Of a DNA stretch of 64,000 nt, positions 18,875 through 29,079 are shown piece by piece. The notes under the pieces are model-generated. The model was not told where the DNA came from. It saw only the letters and a program-made list of their open reading frames with translations, and ran no database searches. A program made the translations under genes and the position numbers. Within the stretch, counting starts at the first letter, position 1, and each line of letters starts with the position of its first letter. The DNA is from Vagococcus penaei (lineage in GTDB: Bacteria; Bacillota; Bacilli; Lactobacillales; Vagococcaceae): NCBI RefSeq assembly GCF_001998885.1, contig NZ_CP019609.1, forward strand, positions 1,848,001-1,912,000. Direction: 5' to 3'.

Positions 18875-19471
18875 ATGCATTATCCAACACCAATTGCTAA
18901 ATTAATTGAGAGCTATATGAAGTTACCAGGGATTGGAGCTAAAACAGCTACTCGTCTGGCTTTTTATACTATTAACATGCGTGAAGAGGACGTAACTGAC
19001 TTTGCTAAGGCATTGATAAGTGTGAAACGTGATTTACATTTTTGTGATATTTGTGGCAATATTACGGATGAAGCAACGTGTGACATTTGTCGAGATTTAA
19101 ATCGCGATCGTTCAACCATTTTAGTTGTCGAAGAGTCGAAAGACGTAATGTCGATGGAGAAAATGCGTGAGTATCGGGGGTTATATCATGTTTTACATGG
19201 TGTTTTATCACCCATGGATGGTACAGGACCAGATGATCTTAATATTTCTTCATTAATTAAGCGACTCCACGATGATGAAGTCAAAGAAGTCATTATTGCG
19301 ACTAATGCTACGACAGATGGTGAAGCAACAGCAATGTACCTATCACGGCTAATTAAACCAGCGGGAATTAAAGTTACCAGGTTAGCCCATGGATTATCAG
19401 TTGGAAGTGACATTGAATATGCGGATGAAGTGACTTTATTAAAAGCAGTTGAAGGAAGGACAGAATTATAA
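18875..19471 (+). CDS. recR: Recombination protein RecR
   Basis: A 198-residue RecR. It has the helix-hairpin-helix ([16 protein letters not shown]), the four-cysteine zinc finger ([16 protein letters not shown]) and the Toprim domain with [13 protein letters not shown]. It works with RecO and RecF to load RecA at gaps. AGAAGGGG precedes the ATG. The stop overlaps the tmk start (TAATG), so tmk is coupled. Confidence 0.97.
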   Translation: MHYPTPIAKLIESYMKLPGIGAKTATRLAFYTINMREEDVTDFAKALISVKRDLHFCDICGNITDEATCDICRDLNRDRSTILVVEESKDVMSMEKMREYRGLYHVLHGVLSPMDGTGPDDLNISSLIKRLHDDEVKEVIIATNATTDGEATAMYLSRLIKPAGIKVTRLAHGLSVGSDIEYADEVTLLKAVEGRTEL

Positions 19472-20115
19472 TGCAAGGAATTTTTATTACCATTGAAGGG
19501 CCAGATGGTTCAGGGAAGTCGACACTGATTAAAGAGTTAATTCCATTAATAGAAAAGACTTGTCGTGTACCATTGTGTGTGACACGAGAGCCGGGTGGCA
19601 TTGATATTTCTGAACAAATTCGTCAAATTATTTTAAGTCCAGAAAATAGTGCCATGGACGACAGGACAGAAGCCTTGCTATATGCCGCTGCTAGACGTCA
19701 ACACCTTGTTCAAAAGGTTCTTCCTGCACTGGAAGCAGGCAAACTTGTACTATGTGATCGCTTTGTCGATAGCTCATTAGCTTATCAAGGTGCTGGTCGC
19801 CAGTTAGGTATGGAAGAAGTATGGCAAATCAACCAATTCGCGATTCAAGGGACAATGCCTAATTTAACGCTTTATTTAGATGTTGATGCCGCAGTGGGGC
19901 TCGAAAGAATTAACAAAGGACGAAAAACCAGTGAGTTAGATCGTTTGGACCAAGAGGCATTAGCTTTTCATGAAACAGTTCGCGAGGCATATTTAGTTTT
20001 ATTAGACAATCATCCTGAACGCATTAAAAAAATTGATGCCTCACAAGATATAGCAACTGTTACTAGCGCGTGTTACAATTTAGTTAGGGAACATTTTCCT
20101 GATTATTTTAATTAA
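19471..20115 (+). CDS. tmk: Thymidylate kinase
   Basis: A 214-residue dTMP kinase that makes dTDP for DNA synthesis. The P-loop EGPDGSGKST (residues 8-17), the DR(F) motif (LCDRFVDSSLAYQGAGR) and the LID region are present. It overlaps recR by one base. The length and all motifs are normal. Confidence 0.97.
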   Translation: MQGIFITIEGPDGSGKSTLIKELIPLIEKTCRVPLCVTREPGGIDISEQIRQIILSPENSAMDDRTEALLYAAARRQHLVQKVLPALEAGKLVLCDRFVDSSLAYQGAGRQLGMEEVWQINQFAIQGTMPNLTLYLDVDAAVGLERINKGRKTSELDRLDQEALAFHETVREAYLVLLDNHPERIKKIDASQDIATVTSACYNLVREHFPDYFN

Positions 20116-20131
20116 AAAGGATGTGGAACAG

Positions 20132-20461
20132 ATGAAATTAGTATTAGCTATTGTTCAAAATAAAGATAGTAACCGTTTATCAAGTGAATTTAATGCCGCC
20201 AATGTACGTGCGACAAAATTGTCAACAACTGGTGGCTTTTTAAGAGCGGGAAATACTACCTTCCTTGTAGGGATTGAAGATGATCGCTTAGATGAGTTAT
20301 TAGAAATCATTAAAGCTAATTGTCAATCACGTGCTCAATATATTACATCACCACTAAGTTTAGATATTCCAATGGATACTCATGCGACACAACCTGTCGA
20401 AATTCAAGTCGGTGGAGCCACAGTTTTTGTCCTACCAGTTGAAGGGTTTTATCATTACTAA
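20132..20461 (+). CDS. darA: Cyclic-di-AMP receptor protein (PII-like)
   Basis: A 109-residue PII-like protein of the DarA/PstA (YaaQ) family that binds cyclic di-AMP. The ATG at 20132 gives the standard MKLVLAIVQNKDSNRL start and AAAAAGG is 11 nt upstream; the GTG at 20123 sits too close to the binding site. The motif TGGFLRAGNTTFLVGI is conserved in the family. The position between tmk and holB is conserved in Firmicutes. Its downstream targets are not known. Confidence 0.93.
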   Translation: MKLVLAIVQNKDSNRLSSEFNAANVRATKLSTTGGFLRAGNTTFLVGIEDDRLDELLEIIKANCQSRAQYITSPLSLDIPMDTHATQPVEIQVGGATVFVLPVEGFYHY

Positions 20462-21393
20462 TGGTCATGACGCTAACCAAACAGCTTGTAGCTGCACAAC
20501 CGCAACTGGTGAATTTCTTTTTAAAAGTGGCATCAAAAAAGCAAATTAGCCATTCGTATATTATCGAGGGACAGGACAGTATACTACTATATGATGTTGG
20601 CTTATGGCTTGCGCAGTTATTATTGTGTGAGCAGCCCAATCCAGATGGTAGTCCATGTGGTGAGTGTTTAACGTGTCGACGTGTTGTTCAATTTGATTAT
20701 CCAGATGTCTTAACAATTACACCAGAAGGACAAACAATTAAAGTTGATCAAGTACGTGAAATGAAACAACTATTAACAAAAAGCGGAATGGAAGGTAAAC
20801 AAAAAATCCTAATCATTCAAAGTGCTGAAAAGATGACTGTCAGTTCGGCTAATACACTACTTAAATTTATTGAAGAACCTGAGGGCGACATGTTTATTTT
20901 ATTTTTAACTAATAACAGTCAGCGACTATTACCAACGATTCAGTCACGTTGTCAATTAGTCAGTTTAGCTCCAGTAGTTAAACAGGTGATGATTAGCCAA
21001 TTGGTCGCTCAACAGATTCCCGAAGGAAGTGCTAAACTACTTGCAGAATTATGTCCATCTCTTGAAACAGCAGTTGAATTATTCAATGATGAATGGTTTA
21101 ATAATGCTAAGGATGTCGTTCAAAAGTGGTTTGATCAATTACAGTCAAATAACCCACTCGCGTTTATTACTGTTCAACAGTATTTGGTTAAATTAGCTAA
21201 AGAAAAACCACAACAATTACTGGTTTTTGATTTGCTAGTCGCTTATTATCGACTAGACATGGAAAAAGCTAAGATGTACCAAATAACTAAAACCCAAACG
21301 ATTGAGTTAATATTAACGTCACGGCGCAAGCTAGATGCTAATGTTAGTTTTCAAAATGTAGCCGAACAACTTGTATGGCGAATAATGGCATAA
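20461..21393 (+). CDS. holB: DNA polymerase III subunit delta'
   Basis: A 310-residue clamp-loader subunit. The N-terminal AAA-like fold has a degenerate P-loop (EGQDSILLYDVGLWLA), as expected for delta', and the zinc cysteines CEQPNPDGSPCGECLTC. The segment LIIQSAEKMTVSSANTLLKFIEEP is the family hallmark. It overlaps darA by one base. A second ATG at 20467 is an alternative start. It works with DnaX, whose gene lies upstream in the same series. Confidence 0.94.
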   Translation: MVMTLTKQLVAAQPQLVNFFLKVASKKQISHSYIIEGQDSILLYDVGLWLAQLLLCEQPNPDGSPCGECLTCRRVVQFDYPDVLTITPEGQTIKVDQVREMKQLLTKSGMEGKQKILIIQSAEKMTVSSANTLLKFIEEPEGDMFILFLTNNSQRLLPTIQSRCQLVSLAPVVKQVMISQLVAQQIPEGSAKLLAELCPSLETAVELFNDEWFNNAKDVVQKWFDQLQSNNPLAFITVQQYLVKLAKEKPQQLLVFDLLVAYYRLDMEKAKMYQITKTQTIELILTSRRKLDANVSFQNVAEQLVWRIMA

Positions 21394-21409
21394 TCGAGGA
21401 GGATCTATT

Positions 21410-22249
21410 ATGGTTGAAGTAGTCGGTGTTCGTTTTAAGCCAGCTGGAAGAATTTATTATTATGCTCCTGCAAAGAATCAGGAGTATTCATATAAAGAGA
21501 AAGTAATTGTTGAATCGCAAAAAGTTAAAGAGCTTGCAGAAGTCGCAATTCCTTCTAAAGAAATGGCTCTCAACGATTTACCTGAAGAGTTAAAAGTTGT
21601 TTTGCAGATTGCTTCTGCTAAACAATTGGCTAAAGTTAAACAGAACCAAGAAGATGCAGAACAGGCTTTTGTTTTGACTAAACAAAAAATTGAGGCTCAT
21701 CACTTGAAAATGAAATTAGTTCATGTTGAATATTCTTATGACCGAAGTAAAATGATTTTTAGTTTTACAGCAGATGGACGAATTGATTTTCGAGAATTAG
21801 TCAAAGATTTGGCAGCCACTTATAAAACACGAATTGAATTAAAACAAATTGGTGTCCGAGATGAGGCTAAATTATTAGGTGGTATTGGCCCATGTGGACG
21901 CCCGCTTTGTTGTAGTACATTTTTGGGTGATTTTGTACCGGTTTCTATTAAAATGGCGAAGGAACAGAATTTATCATTGAATCCAACTAAAATTTCAGGA
22001 GTTTGTGGTCGCTTGATGTGTTGTTTGAATTACGAGAACGATGAATATGAGCGATTGCGTCAAGAGTTACCCGATTTTGGAGAGATAGTTGATACACCAG
22101 AAGGTAAAGGGAAAGTTATTGGATTAAATATTCTCAGTGAAATTGTTAAAGTGAAACTATTCAACCGAGAAACGCCATTTGATTTTGATAGTCAAGAAAT
22201 TAATAAAGTTAGTACACAAGATACATCATTTGACAAGAAGGATGAATGA
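21410..22249 (+). CDS. ricT: RicT/YaaT PSP1-domain protein of the Y-complex
   Basis: A 279-residue PSP1-domain protein. Conserved cysteine clusters are seen in GPCGRPLCCSTFLGDF and GVCGRLMCCLNYE. In Bacillus RicT joins RicA and RicF in a complex carrying Fe-S clusters that guides RNase Y mRNA cleavage. GAGGAGG precedes the ATG. The gene lies between holB and yabA, as in Bacillus. Confidence 0.92.
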   Translation: MVEVVGVRFKPAGRIYYYAPAKNQEYSYKEKVIVESQKVKELAEVAIPSKEMALNDLPEELKVVLQIASAKQLAKVKQNQEDAEQAFVLTKQKIEAHHLKMKLVHVEYSYDRSKMIFSFTADGRIDFRELVKDLAATYKTRIELKQIGVRDEAKLLGGIGPCGRPLCCSTFLGDFVPVSIKMAKEQNLSLNPTKISGVCGRLMCCLNYENDEYERLRQELPDFGEIVDTPEGKGKVIGLNILSEIVKVKLFNRETPFDFDSQEINKVSTQDTSFDKKDE

Positions 22250-22250
22250 C

Positions 22251-22574
22251 ATGGAAAAGACAAAATTATATGAAGAATTAGTTGAATTTGAAAACAAATT
22301 ACAAACCATGTTAATCCAGACAAGCGAAATGAAAAAAGTTGTTGATGCGTTATTGGAGCAAAATTTAAATTTAGAGTTAGAAAATCAACATTTACGTGAT
22401 AAATTAGAAAAGACGGAAGCGCCAGAAGATGGTCGACAAGAGTTGTCTAAGTCACGTTTGAATTTAGAAAAATTATATGAGGAAGGTTTTCATGTTTGTA
22501 AAGATTTTTATGGTTCGCGTCGTGAAAATCATGAAGAATGTGTCTTTTGTTCAAGTATGATTTATGGAAAATAA
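22251..22574 (+). CDS. yabA: Replication initiation control protein YabA
   Basis: A 107-residue YabA that restrains DnaA and binds the DnaN clamp. The ATG at 22251 is chosen because AAGAAGG ends 9 nt upstream; the ATG at 22242 touches the binding site. The N-terminal half is a leucine-rich coiled coil. The C-terminus has the zinc-binding HVC ... CVFC pattern (residues about 80-102). It follows ricT directly and is followed by a terminator. Confidence 0.93.
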   Translation: MEKTKLYEELVEFENKLQTMLIQTSEMKKVVDALLEQNLNLELENQHLRDKLEKTEAPEDGRQELSKSRLNLEKLYEEGFHVCKDFYGSRRENHEECVFCSSMIYGK

Positions 22575-22606
22575 AACTGGTTGGCATTGTCCTAACCAGT
22601 TTTTTT
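22573..22606 (+). terminator. Intrinsic terminator after yabA
   Basis: AAAACTGGTTGG / CCTAACCAGTTTT with a T run. Confidence 0.8.
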
Positions 22607-22619
22607 AAAGGAGTTAATT

Positions 22620-23501
22620 ATGCACGTACAACAAAGTTTTAAAAATAATACGCAAGGAATGGGTCAGTTATTTCTTGTACCGACGCCAATCGGTAATTTA
22701 GAAGATATGACCTTTCGTGCTGTCAGAATTTTAAGTGAAGTTGATGTCATTGCGAGTGAAGATACTCGTAACACTCAAAAGTTATTAAATCATTTTGAGT
22801 TAACAACAAAACAAGTAAGTTTGCATGAACATAATGTCCGTGAACGAATACCTGAATTAATAGCTCGTTTACAAGAAGGGGAGTCAATTGCTCAAGTGAG
22901 TGATGCAGGAATGCCTTCGATTAGTGATCCGGGTCATGAGTTAGTATTAGCAGCAATTGAAGCAAAAATTAAAGTGATTGCATTACCTGGTGCAAGTGCA
23001 GGTATTACTGCATTGATTGCGTCTGGTATTGCACCACAACCATTTGTTTTCTATGGTTTTCTGAACCGAAAAGCTAATGAACAGAAAAAAGAGTTAACAG
23101 AATTAAATCAACAGACAGCTACGTTGATTTTTTATGAGTCACCACATCGTGTTTTGAAAACACTCAAAGTGATGGAGCCTATTTTGGGTTCTGACCGAGC
23201 AGTTACTCTATGTCGAGAATTGACGAAGGTTTATGAAGAATATATTCGTGGGACAATATCAGAATTGATTACCTATTTAAGTGAGCATTCAGTAAAAGGC
23301 GAGTGTTGTTTGATTGTTGCGGGGAATACGCATCCTAATACGTCCGAAACTAGTGAGTTCGATTTATCGTCATTAGATATTGTGACTCATGTGAATTTAT
23401 TAATTGATAGTCAGCAATTAACGACTAAAGAAGCGATTAAGCAGGTAGCAAAACAACGTGATTTAAAGAAGCAAGATGTGTATAAACAGTATCATAGTTG
23501 A
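22620..23501 (+). CDS. rsmI: 16S rRNA (cytidine-1402-2'-O)-methyltransferase
   Basis: A 293-residue RsmI that 2'-O-methylates C1402 in the decoding centre. The family start (GQLFLVPTPIGNLEDMTFRAVRIL), SEDTRNTQKLL and the SAM-binding LPGASAGITALIASG are all present. AAAGGAG lies upstream of the ATG, giving a short N-terminal extension (MHVQQSFKNN) usual in Lactobacillales. It closes the dnaX-rsmI series. Confidence 0.95.
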   Translation: MHVQQSFKNNTQGMGQLFLVPTPIGNLEDMTFRAVRILSEVDVIASEDTRNTQKLLNHFELTTKQVSLHEHNVRERIPELIARLQEGESIAQVSDAGMPSISDPGHELVLAAIEAKIKVIALPGASAGITALIASGIAPQPFVFYGFLNRKANEQKKELTELNQQTATLIFYESPHRVLKTLKVMEPILGSDRAVTLCRELTKVYEEYIRGTISELITYLSEHSVKGECCLIVAGNTHPNTSETSEFDLSSLDIVTHVNLLIDSQQLTTKEAIKQVAKQRDLKKQDVYKQYHS

Positions 23502-23523
23502 GTGTTAAGCGATTTAAAAAAAG

Positions 23524-23551
23524 TTGCATATTATGTTCATTATGCTATAAT
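23524..23551 (+). promoter_or_regulatory. Promoter of the coiled-coil protein / glucosaminidase operon
   Basis: TTGCAT (23524-23529) and TATAAT (23546-23551) are separated by 16 bp. This gives the next two genes their own promoter with a leader of about 65 nt. Confidence 0.65.
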
Positions 23552-23624
23552 TTCATTGTGTATCTATCTGTCTAAAAAGTATTTTGAATAGATTTAGTTT
23601 AAAAGGAATTGAGAGGTGACGTGA

Positions 23625-25406
23625 TTGTTTAGTAATTGGTTAAAACGTGGAAAACCAGATAATAAGGATGACGAATCATTAGAAAATAAAAATAACGTCA
23701 AATCATCTTCGACCGCTGATGATTTAGATGATGATTACTATTACTATTATTATGAGGAAATAATCGAACCAGATGATTCGACTATCCCTACTTTACAGAA
23801 TGGCGTTGATTTTGAGTCGGTCACTAACGACCCTCTCAATTCAAAAAAGAGTTCACAAAAAAATCAATTCAGCCAACAAAATAGTGCGGATGAACTGAGT
23901 TATGATGAACTAGATGATACCCAACTATTTGTTAGTCAAACAGATTTATTGCGAACTGAAAATGAGCGGTTAAAGATTCAAATTAATGAAATGGAACTTG
24001 AACAAGGACGGTTATCAGAGCAAGTTCAGGTTATTGAGCAATTAAAGACTGAGAATCAAGAATTAGTAGCTAATAAATCTGAGTTAGAGAAATTAGTACA
24101 AGAATCTGCTCTGGATAAAAAGCAACATGAGAAATTATTAAGTCAGTTATCTGAAAAAAATAGCGAACTAATGAAATTAACAGATAATTTAAACACTCAT
24201 GAGGAATTAATTGATTCTAAGCAACAAGAAATTGTCAAGTTGACTGAAGCAATTACTCAAATAACCAATGAGAGTGCTTCTAAAGATAATCAGTTACAGG
24301 AATTATTGGCAACGAATAAGCACGAAAATTACGAAATGATTAAACAAGAAAATCAAGAATTGAGAATGGCAAGCGAGTCTCAAAATGCATTACTGGTTGA
24401 AAAATCAGAAAAATTGATTGAATTAGAAAAAAGCCATTTGGAAAAAGACCAGACAATTAGCCAACTACAATCACGTTTAGTTGAGTTATCGGCTGATAAG
24501 GAGTCTTTATCTCAAGAAGTGACTAATTTAACTAATCAACAATCAACTGCTGAAGCTAAAAATCAAGAGTTGACAACAAAAGTGGAGGAGTTATCCCTTG
24601 TGAATCAAGATTATTTACAAGAGATTGACCGTTTGACTAACCAGCTTCAAGAATATCAAGTAACAAATGAAAAACAACAAGTTGTTCAAGAGGAAATGTT
24701 ACGAGAATTGACTGAACTAAAACAAAAAATTGAAGAGATGAAAGTTCTTGAAAACAAATTGACCAACGAGTATGAGTTGGAGTTAGAAAAAATCAGCAAA
24801 AAAAATGAAGCATTAGCCAATATGGAACAGGAGTTATTAACGATGGATGAAAAATATGAAGAGCAATTAAGCCAAACTGAAAGATTAGAAAAAGAGTTAG
24901 CCGAATTAAGAAAAAATCAATCAATGATTAATGAATTAGAAAAAGAAATTTCATTGATGAAAACACAACAACAACAAGTGACATCAAGTCTAACTGAATT
25001 AAGTAAAGAAAAAGAGCGTGCTCAACAACTTGAATCTGAAGTACAATTACTAAGAAGTGAAGTTGATCCTGACACACAAACGTTACAAGCTGAATTAGAA
25101 CGTACTAAAACTGAATTACGTATGGCTCAACAACAATTACGTGACAGCGATTCTAATTCAATGAATCAGTCTGATATTGCACAAGTTATGTTAGAAGCGC
25201 AAGCTAGAGCACGTCAAATTGTTGAAGTGGCAAACTATGAGGCAAAACGTAAAGTTGCTGAAGCGGAAACTGAATTAAGTGCTGTTAGTCAAGAAGCACG
25301 TAATTATTACCGCAAACTATCACGTGTGAAGGCTGAGTCAGAAGTTATCTTTTCAGAATTACTTAGAAAACTTGAAAGCATTGGTGACGTTGATCGATTA
25401 AAATAA
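23625..25406 (+). CDS. Long coiled-coil protein with Tyr tract and DivIVA-like C-terminus
   Basis: A 593-residue protein I cannot assign to a named family. A basic start (FSNWLKRGK) is followed by an acidic stretch with six consecutive tyrosines (residues 38-43, after DDLDDD). A very long heptad-type coiled coil rich in Glu, Gln, Leu and Lys spans about residues 105-510. The end (MLEAQARARQIVEVANYEAKRKVAEAE ... EARNYYRKL) resembles the C-terminal coiled coil of DivIVA/GpsB-type proteins. There is no signal peptide or membrane segment. TTG is the start, with GAGAGGTG upstream. It ends 18 nt before a secreted glucosaminidase gene, suggesting a role in cell division or septum processing; this is inference. 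Confidence 0.8.
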   Translation: MFSNWLKRGKPDNKDDESLENKNNVKSSSTADDLDDDYYYYYYEEIIEPDDSTIPTLQNGVDFESVTNDPLNSKKSSQKNQFSQQNSADELSYDELDDTQLFVSQTDLLRTENERLKIQINEMELEQGRLSEQVQVIEQLKTENQELVANKSELEKLVQESALDKKQHEKLLSQLSEKNSELMKLTDNLNTHEELIDSKQQEIVKLTEAITQITNESASKDNQLQELLATNKHENYEMIKQENQELRMASESQNALLVEKSEKLIELEKSHLEKDQTISQLQSRLVELSADKESLSQEVTNLTNQQSTAEAKNQELTTKVEELSLVNQDYLQEIDRLTNQLQEYQVTNEKQQVVQEEMLRELTELKQKIEEMKVLENKLTNEYELELEKISKKNEALANMEQELLTMDEKYEEQLSQTERLEKELAELRKNQSMINELEKEISLMKTQQQQVTSSLTELSKEKERAQQLESEVQLLRSEVDPDTQTLQAELERTKTELRMAQQQLRDSDSNSMNQSDIAQVMLEAQARARQIVEVANYEAKRKVAEAETELSAVSQEARNYYRKLSRVKAESEVIFSELLRKLESIGDVDRLK

Positions 25407-25424
25407 AGTCGAGGTGAAGAAAAA

Positions 25425-26909
25425 TTGTCAAAATTAAATCAAACAATGAGATGGGTGACTACACTCTTTTTAAGTAGTGTAGTTACTACCAATCTCTTTT
25501 CAGTAACGAATCCGTTAGTATTAGCAGTAACGAATCCGTTAGTATTAGCAGCAGATAAGTCGGAGTTAGATAGTGATATAAGTCTTTCTCAATCACCTTC
25601 TGTAAGTAGTGAGGCAGTATCTTCCTCAGATAGCCAGGAATCTAGTAGTCAAAGCAGTACGATTAAAGAAACTAGTCAAAGTACAATCTCAACACAAGAT
25701 TCAACAACAAGTCAGTCTAAACCGGAGCAATCAGGCTCAAGCAGTCAATCATCAACCAATCAAACGACTTCTTCGACAAAACCTTCAGGTGGAGATTATA
25801 TTGAACAAATTTTAGAAGGAAATACCATTAGTCCAACAATAAAAAAACAAACGCAGTCTAAGCAACCAAAACCTAATAATTCAATCATTCAGGCACCAAT
25901 TAGTTTTTATAAAAGCCAATCGACAATTGAATTTATTGAAGAAATTGGTGAGCAAGCGCGCGATATTGGGCAAAAAAATGACTTGTATGCCTCCGTCATG
26001 ATTGCACAAGCTATTTTGGAAAGTGCTTCGGGGAATAGTTCGTTAGCTAGACAGCCAAATTATAATTTGTTTGGTATCAAGGGAAATTACCAAAATGAGG
26101 CAGTAGAAATGGCTACACTTGAAGATGATGGTTCTGGCGGAATGTTCACAATCACTTCGAAATTTAGAAAATATCCTAGCTATAAAGAATCATTAGAGGA
26201 TTATGCCAAGCTTATGACAGGTGGGACATCTGCGGTATCTTCCTATTATCAGCCGGCTTGGAAATCTACGACGAAAAACTATCGTGAAGCAACACGTTAC
26301 TTAACAGGGCGTTATGCTACAGATACGCGTTACGATGAGAAATTAAACGGATTGATTGAAACTTATGAATTAACACAATTTGATACTAAAAAAGCGACCC
26401 AAGAGACCGTTAAAAAATCGAAAGTAACGGAAGACTTTATTGAAGACATTGCGAAAGATGTTGAAAAAGTTGCTGAGAAAGAAGACATGTATGCCTCTGT
26501 TTTGATTGCTGAAGCAGTTATTCAAAGTCAGTCTGGTCAAAGTAAGTTAAGTGACCACCATAATCTTTATCAAGTGGAAGGTAAACATAATGGCAAGAGT
26601 GTCAAAATTGATACTCTTAAAGTCAATCGCAAGAATAAACAACGAAAACCAGAATTAAAACAAGTTAGCTATAAAGAATATCCATCTTATGTTACTAGTA
26701 TTGAAGACTATATCAAATTAATTAAGCAAGACAAACAGGATTATAAAGAACGTACTAAAACAACCAAGGATTCATATCGAAAAGTAACAGCATATATGAC
26801 TGCTAAAAATGAAGAAGATCGGAAATATCATAAAAAACTCAATGGAATCATTAATACGTATGATTTAACCAAGTATGATAAATCTGAGTCTAAAGATGAG
26901 CCGAATTAA
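25425..26909 (+). CDS. Secreted GH73-type glucosaminidase with two domains, the second degenerate
   Basis: A 494-residue exported protein. TTG is the start, with GAGGTGA upstream. The signal peptide contains a perfect in-frame duplication (VTNPLVLA twice, residues 27-42). A Ser/Thr/Gln-rich linker (about 50-125) leads to a GH73 domain (about 160-320). The catalytic glutamate is E199 in AILESASGNSSLA. A second domain of the same fold (about 335-490) has VIQSQSGQSKLS at the matching place, so Gln367 replaces the Glu and the domain is probably inactive. GH73 enzymes cut the glycan chain for daughter-cell separation. It is coupled to the coiled-coil gene and ends at a terminator. Confidence 0.88.
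   Translation: MSKLNQTMRWVTTLFLSSVVTTNLFSVTNPLVLAVTNPLVLAADKSELDSDISLSQSPSVSSEAVSSSDSQESSSQSSTIKETSQSTISTQDSTTSQSKPEQSGSSSQSSTNQTTSSTKPSGGDYIEQILEGNTISPTIKKQTQSKQPKPNNSIIQAPISFYKSQSTIEFIEEIGEQARDIGQKNDLYASVMIAQAILESASGNSSLARQPNYNLFGIKGNYQNEAVEMATLEDDGSGGMFTITSKFRKYPSYKESLEDYAKLMTGGTSAVSSYYQPAWKSTTKNYREATRYLTGRYATDTRYDEKLNGLIETYELTQFDTKKATQETVKKSKVTEDFIEDIAKDVEKVAEKEDMYASVLIAEAVIQSQSGQSKLSDHHNLYQVEGKHNGKSVKIDTLKVNRKNKQRKPELKQVSYKEYPSYVTSIEDYIKLIKQDKQDYKERTKTTKDSYRKVTAYMTAKNEEDRKYHKKLNGIINTYDLTKYDKSESKDEPN
25503..25550 (+). repeat. Perfect tandem duplication of 24 bp in a signal peptide
   Basis: The 24-bp unit beginning GTAACGAATCCG occurs twice in a row with no mismatch. Each copy encodes VTNPLVLA, so gain or loss of a unit keeps the frame. 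Confidence 0.95.
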
Positions 26910-26935
26910 AAATAATCAATTATTAGCTAGTTATA

Positions 26936-26975
26936 AATGAAAAGGAGGAAACTCCTTTTCATTCTGCCTTTTTTC
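26936..26975 (+). terminator. Intrinsic terminator after the glucosaminidase gene
   Basis: AATGAAAAGGAG / CTCCTTTTCATT with GAAA loop, followed by CTGCC and a run of six T. Confidence 0.65.
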
Positions 26976-27027
26976 AATTAAATATTAATAATATTTAATT
27001 TTTTATTTAAAAATGTTCGTAATAGTG

Positions 27028-27033
27028 TATAAT
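27028..27033 (+). promoter_or_regulatory. -10 element of xpt-pbuX
   Basis: TATAAT preceded by TG, about 19 nt before the purine aptamer. The -35 is weak (AT-rich sequence near 27005). Confidence 0.5.
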
Positions 27034-27051
27034 GGGATTAAATTAATAAAG

Positions 27052-27776
<725 letters not shown>

Positions 27777-27777
<1 letters not shown>

Positions 27778-29078
27778 TGCCAGAAAGTCATGGGAAATCG
27801 GCTATTTTAGGATTGCAACACTTATTAGCTATGTATGCTGGAGCAGTTGCTGTACCGCTTTTAATTGGTCAAGGTTTAGGTTTCTCTCCTAAAGAAATGA
27901 CCTATCTTATTTCAATTGATATTTTTATGTGTGGTGTTGCGACACTTCTTCAATTAACCGTGACAAAACATACTGGTATTGGGCTGCCTGTTGTTCTTGG
28001 CTGTGCCATTCAAGCAGTAGCGCCTTTAATCTTAATAGGATCTAAAAATGGTATTGGTGCGATGTATGGCTCAATTATTGCTGCAGGAGTCATTATTGTA
28101 CTGATTTCAGGTTTCTTTTCGAAAATTAAACGCTTTTTACCTACTGTGGTAACAGGTTCTGTTATTACAGTTATTGGGCTGACACTGATTCCAATTTCTG
28201 TGGTTAAATTAGGTGGCGGTGATACACAAGCAGCAACATTTGGTAATCCACAAAGTATTTTATTAGGATTGTTAACTGTTGGGTTGATTGTCATGATTCA
28301 AATTTTAGGCAAAGGGTTTTTAAAATCAATTTCTGTTTTATTAGGATTAGTTATTGCAACAATTGTTGCCTACTTTTTAGGAGATGTGTCATTTCAAGCT
28401 GTATCAGAGGCTTCTTGGTTTCACTTTCCACAGTTTTTCTATTTTGGTAAACCAACTTTTGATTTATCATCAATTATTTTAATGACGATTATTTCATTAA
28501 TTAGTTTAGTGGAATCAACTGGCGTTTATTTTGCTTTAGGTGACATAACTGGGAAAAAAATTACCGAAACGGATTTAAAAAAAGGGTATAGAGCAGAAGG
28601 CTTAGCTGTTATTTTAGGTGGTTTGTTTAATACATTTCCTTACACTGGTTTTTCACAAAATGTGGGACTAGTTCAGCTATCAGGTATTCGCTCAAAACGT
28701 CCAGTATATTATTCAGCTTTCTTTTTAATGACGCTAGGTCTACTACCTAAAATTGGCGCATTTGCTCAAATTATTCCTGAATCAGTCCTTGGTGGAGGGA
28801 TGCTCGTGATGTTTGGTATGGTAGCTGTTCAAGGATTAAAAATGTTAGCAACTGTTGATTTAACAAATGAGAAAAATCTATTATTAATAGTGTTAGCAAT
28901 TGGTGTTGGTTTAGGCTTTAACAGTGTTCCAAACTTATTTGCTCAATTTCCGGAAACTGTTCAAATGTTTACCAATAATGGCATTGTGATGACAAGCTTA
29001 GTTGCAATTATACTGAATATTTTATTTAATGAGTTGTCTCCTAAAGTTAAAACAGAGAAAACTGTTACATCACGCTAG
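27777..29078 (+). CDS. pbuX: Xanthine permease
   Basis: A 433-residue nucleobase:cation symporter-2 family permease with about 12-14 membrane segments. The start GKSAILGLQHLLAMYAGAVAVPLLIG and the NCS2 signature region (SLVESTGVYFALGDITG ... NTFPYTGFSQNVGLVQLSGIRSKRPV) are clear. It imports xanthine for Xpt. The operon, coupled starts and shared riboswitch make the substrate assignment firm. Confidence 0.95.
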
Positions 29079-29079
29079 G

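Noticed and set aside
23550-23590. TGTATC-TATC-TGTCTA as a possible WalR-binding direct repeat before the wall-hydrolase operon
   Set aside because: Second half and spacing do not fit the WalR consensus (TGTWAH-N5-TGTWAH).
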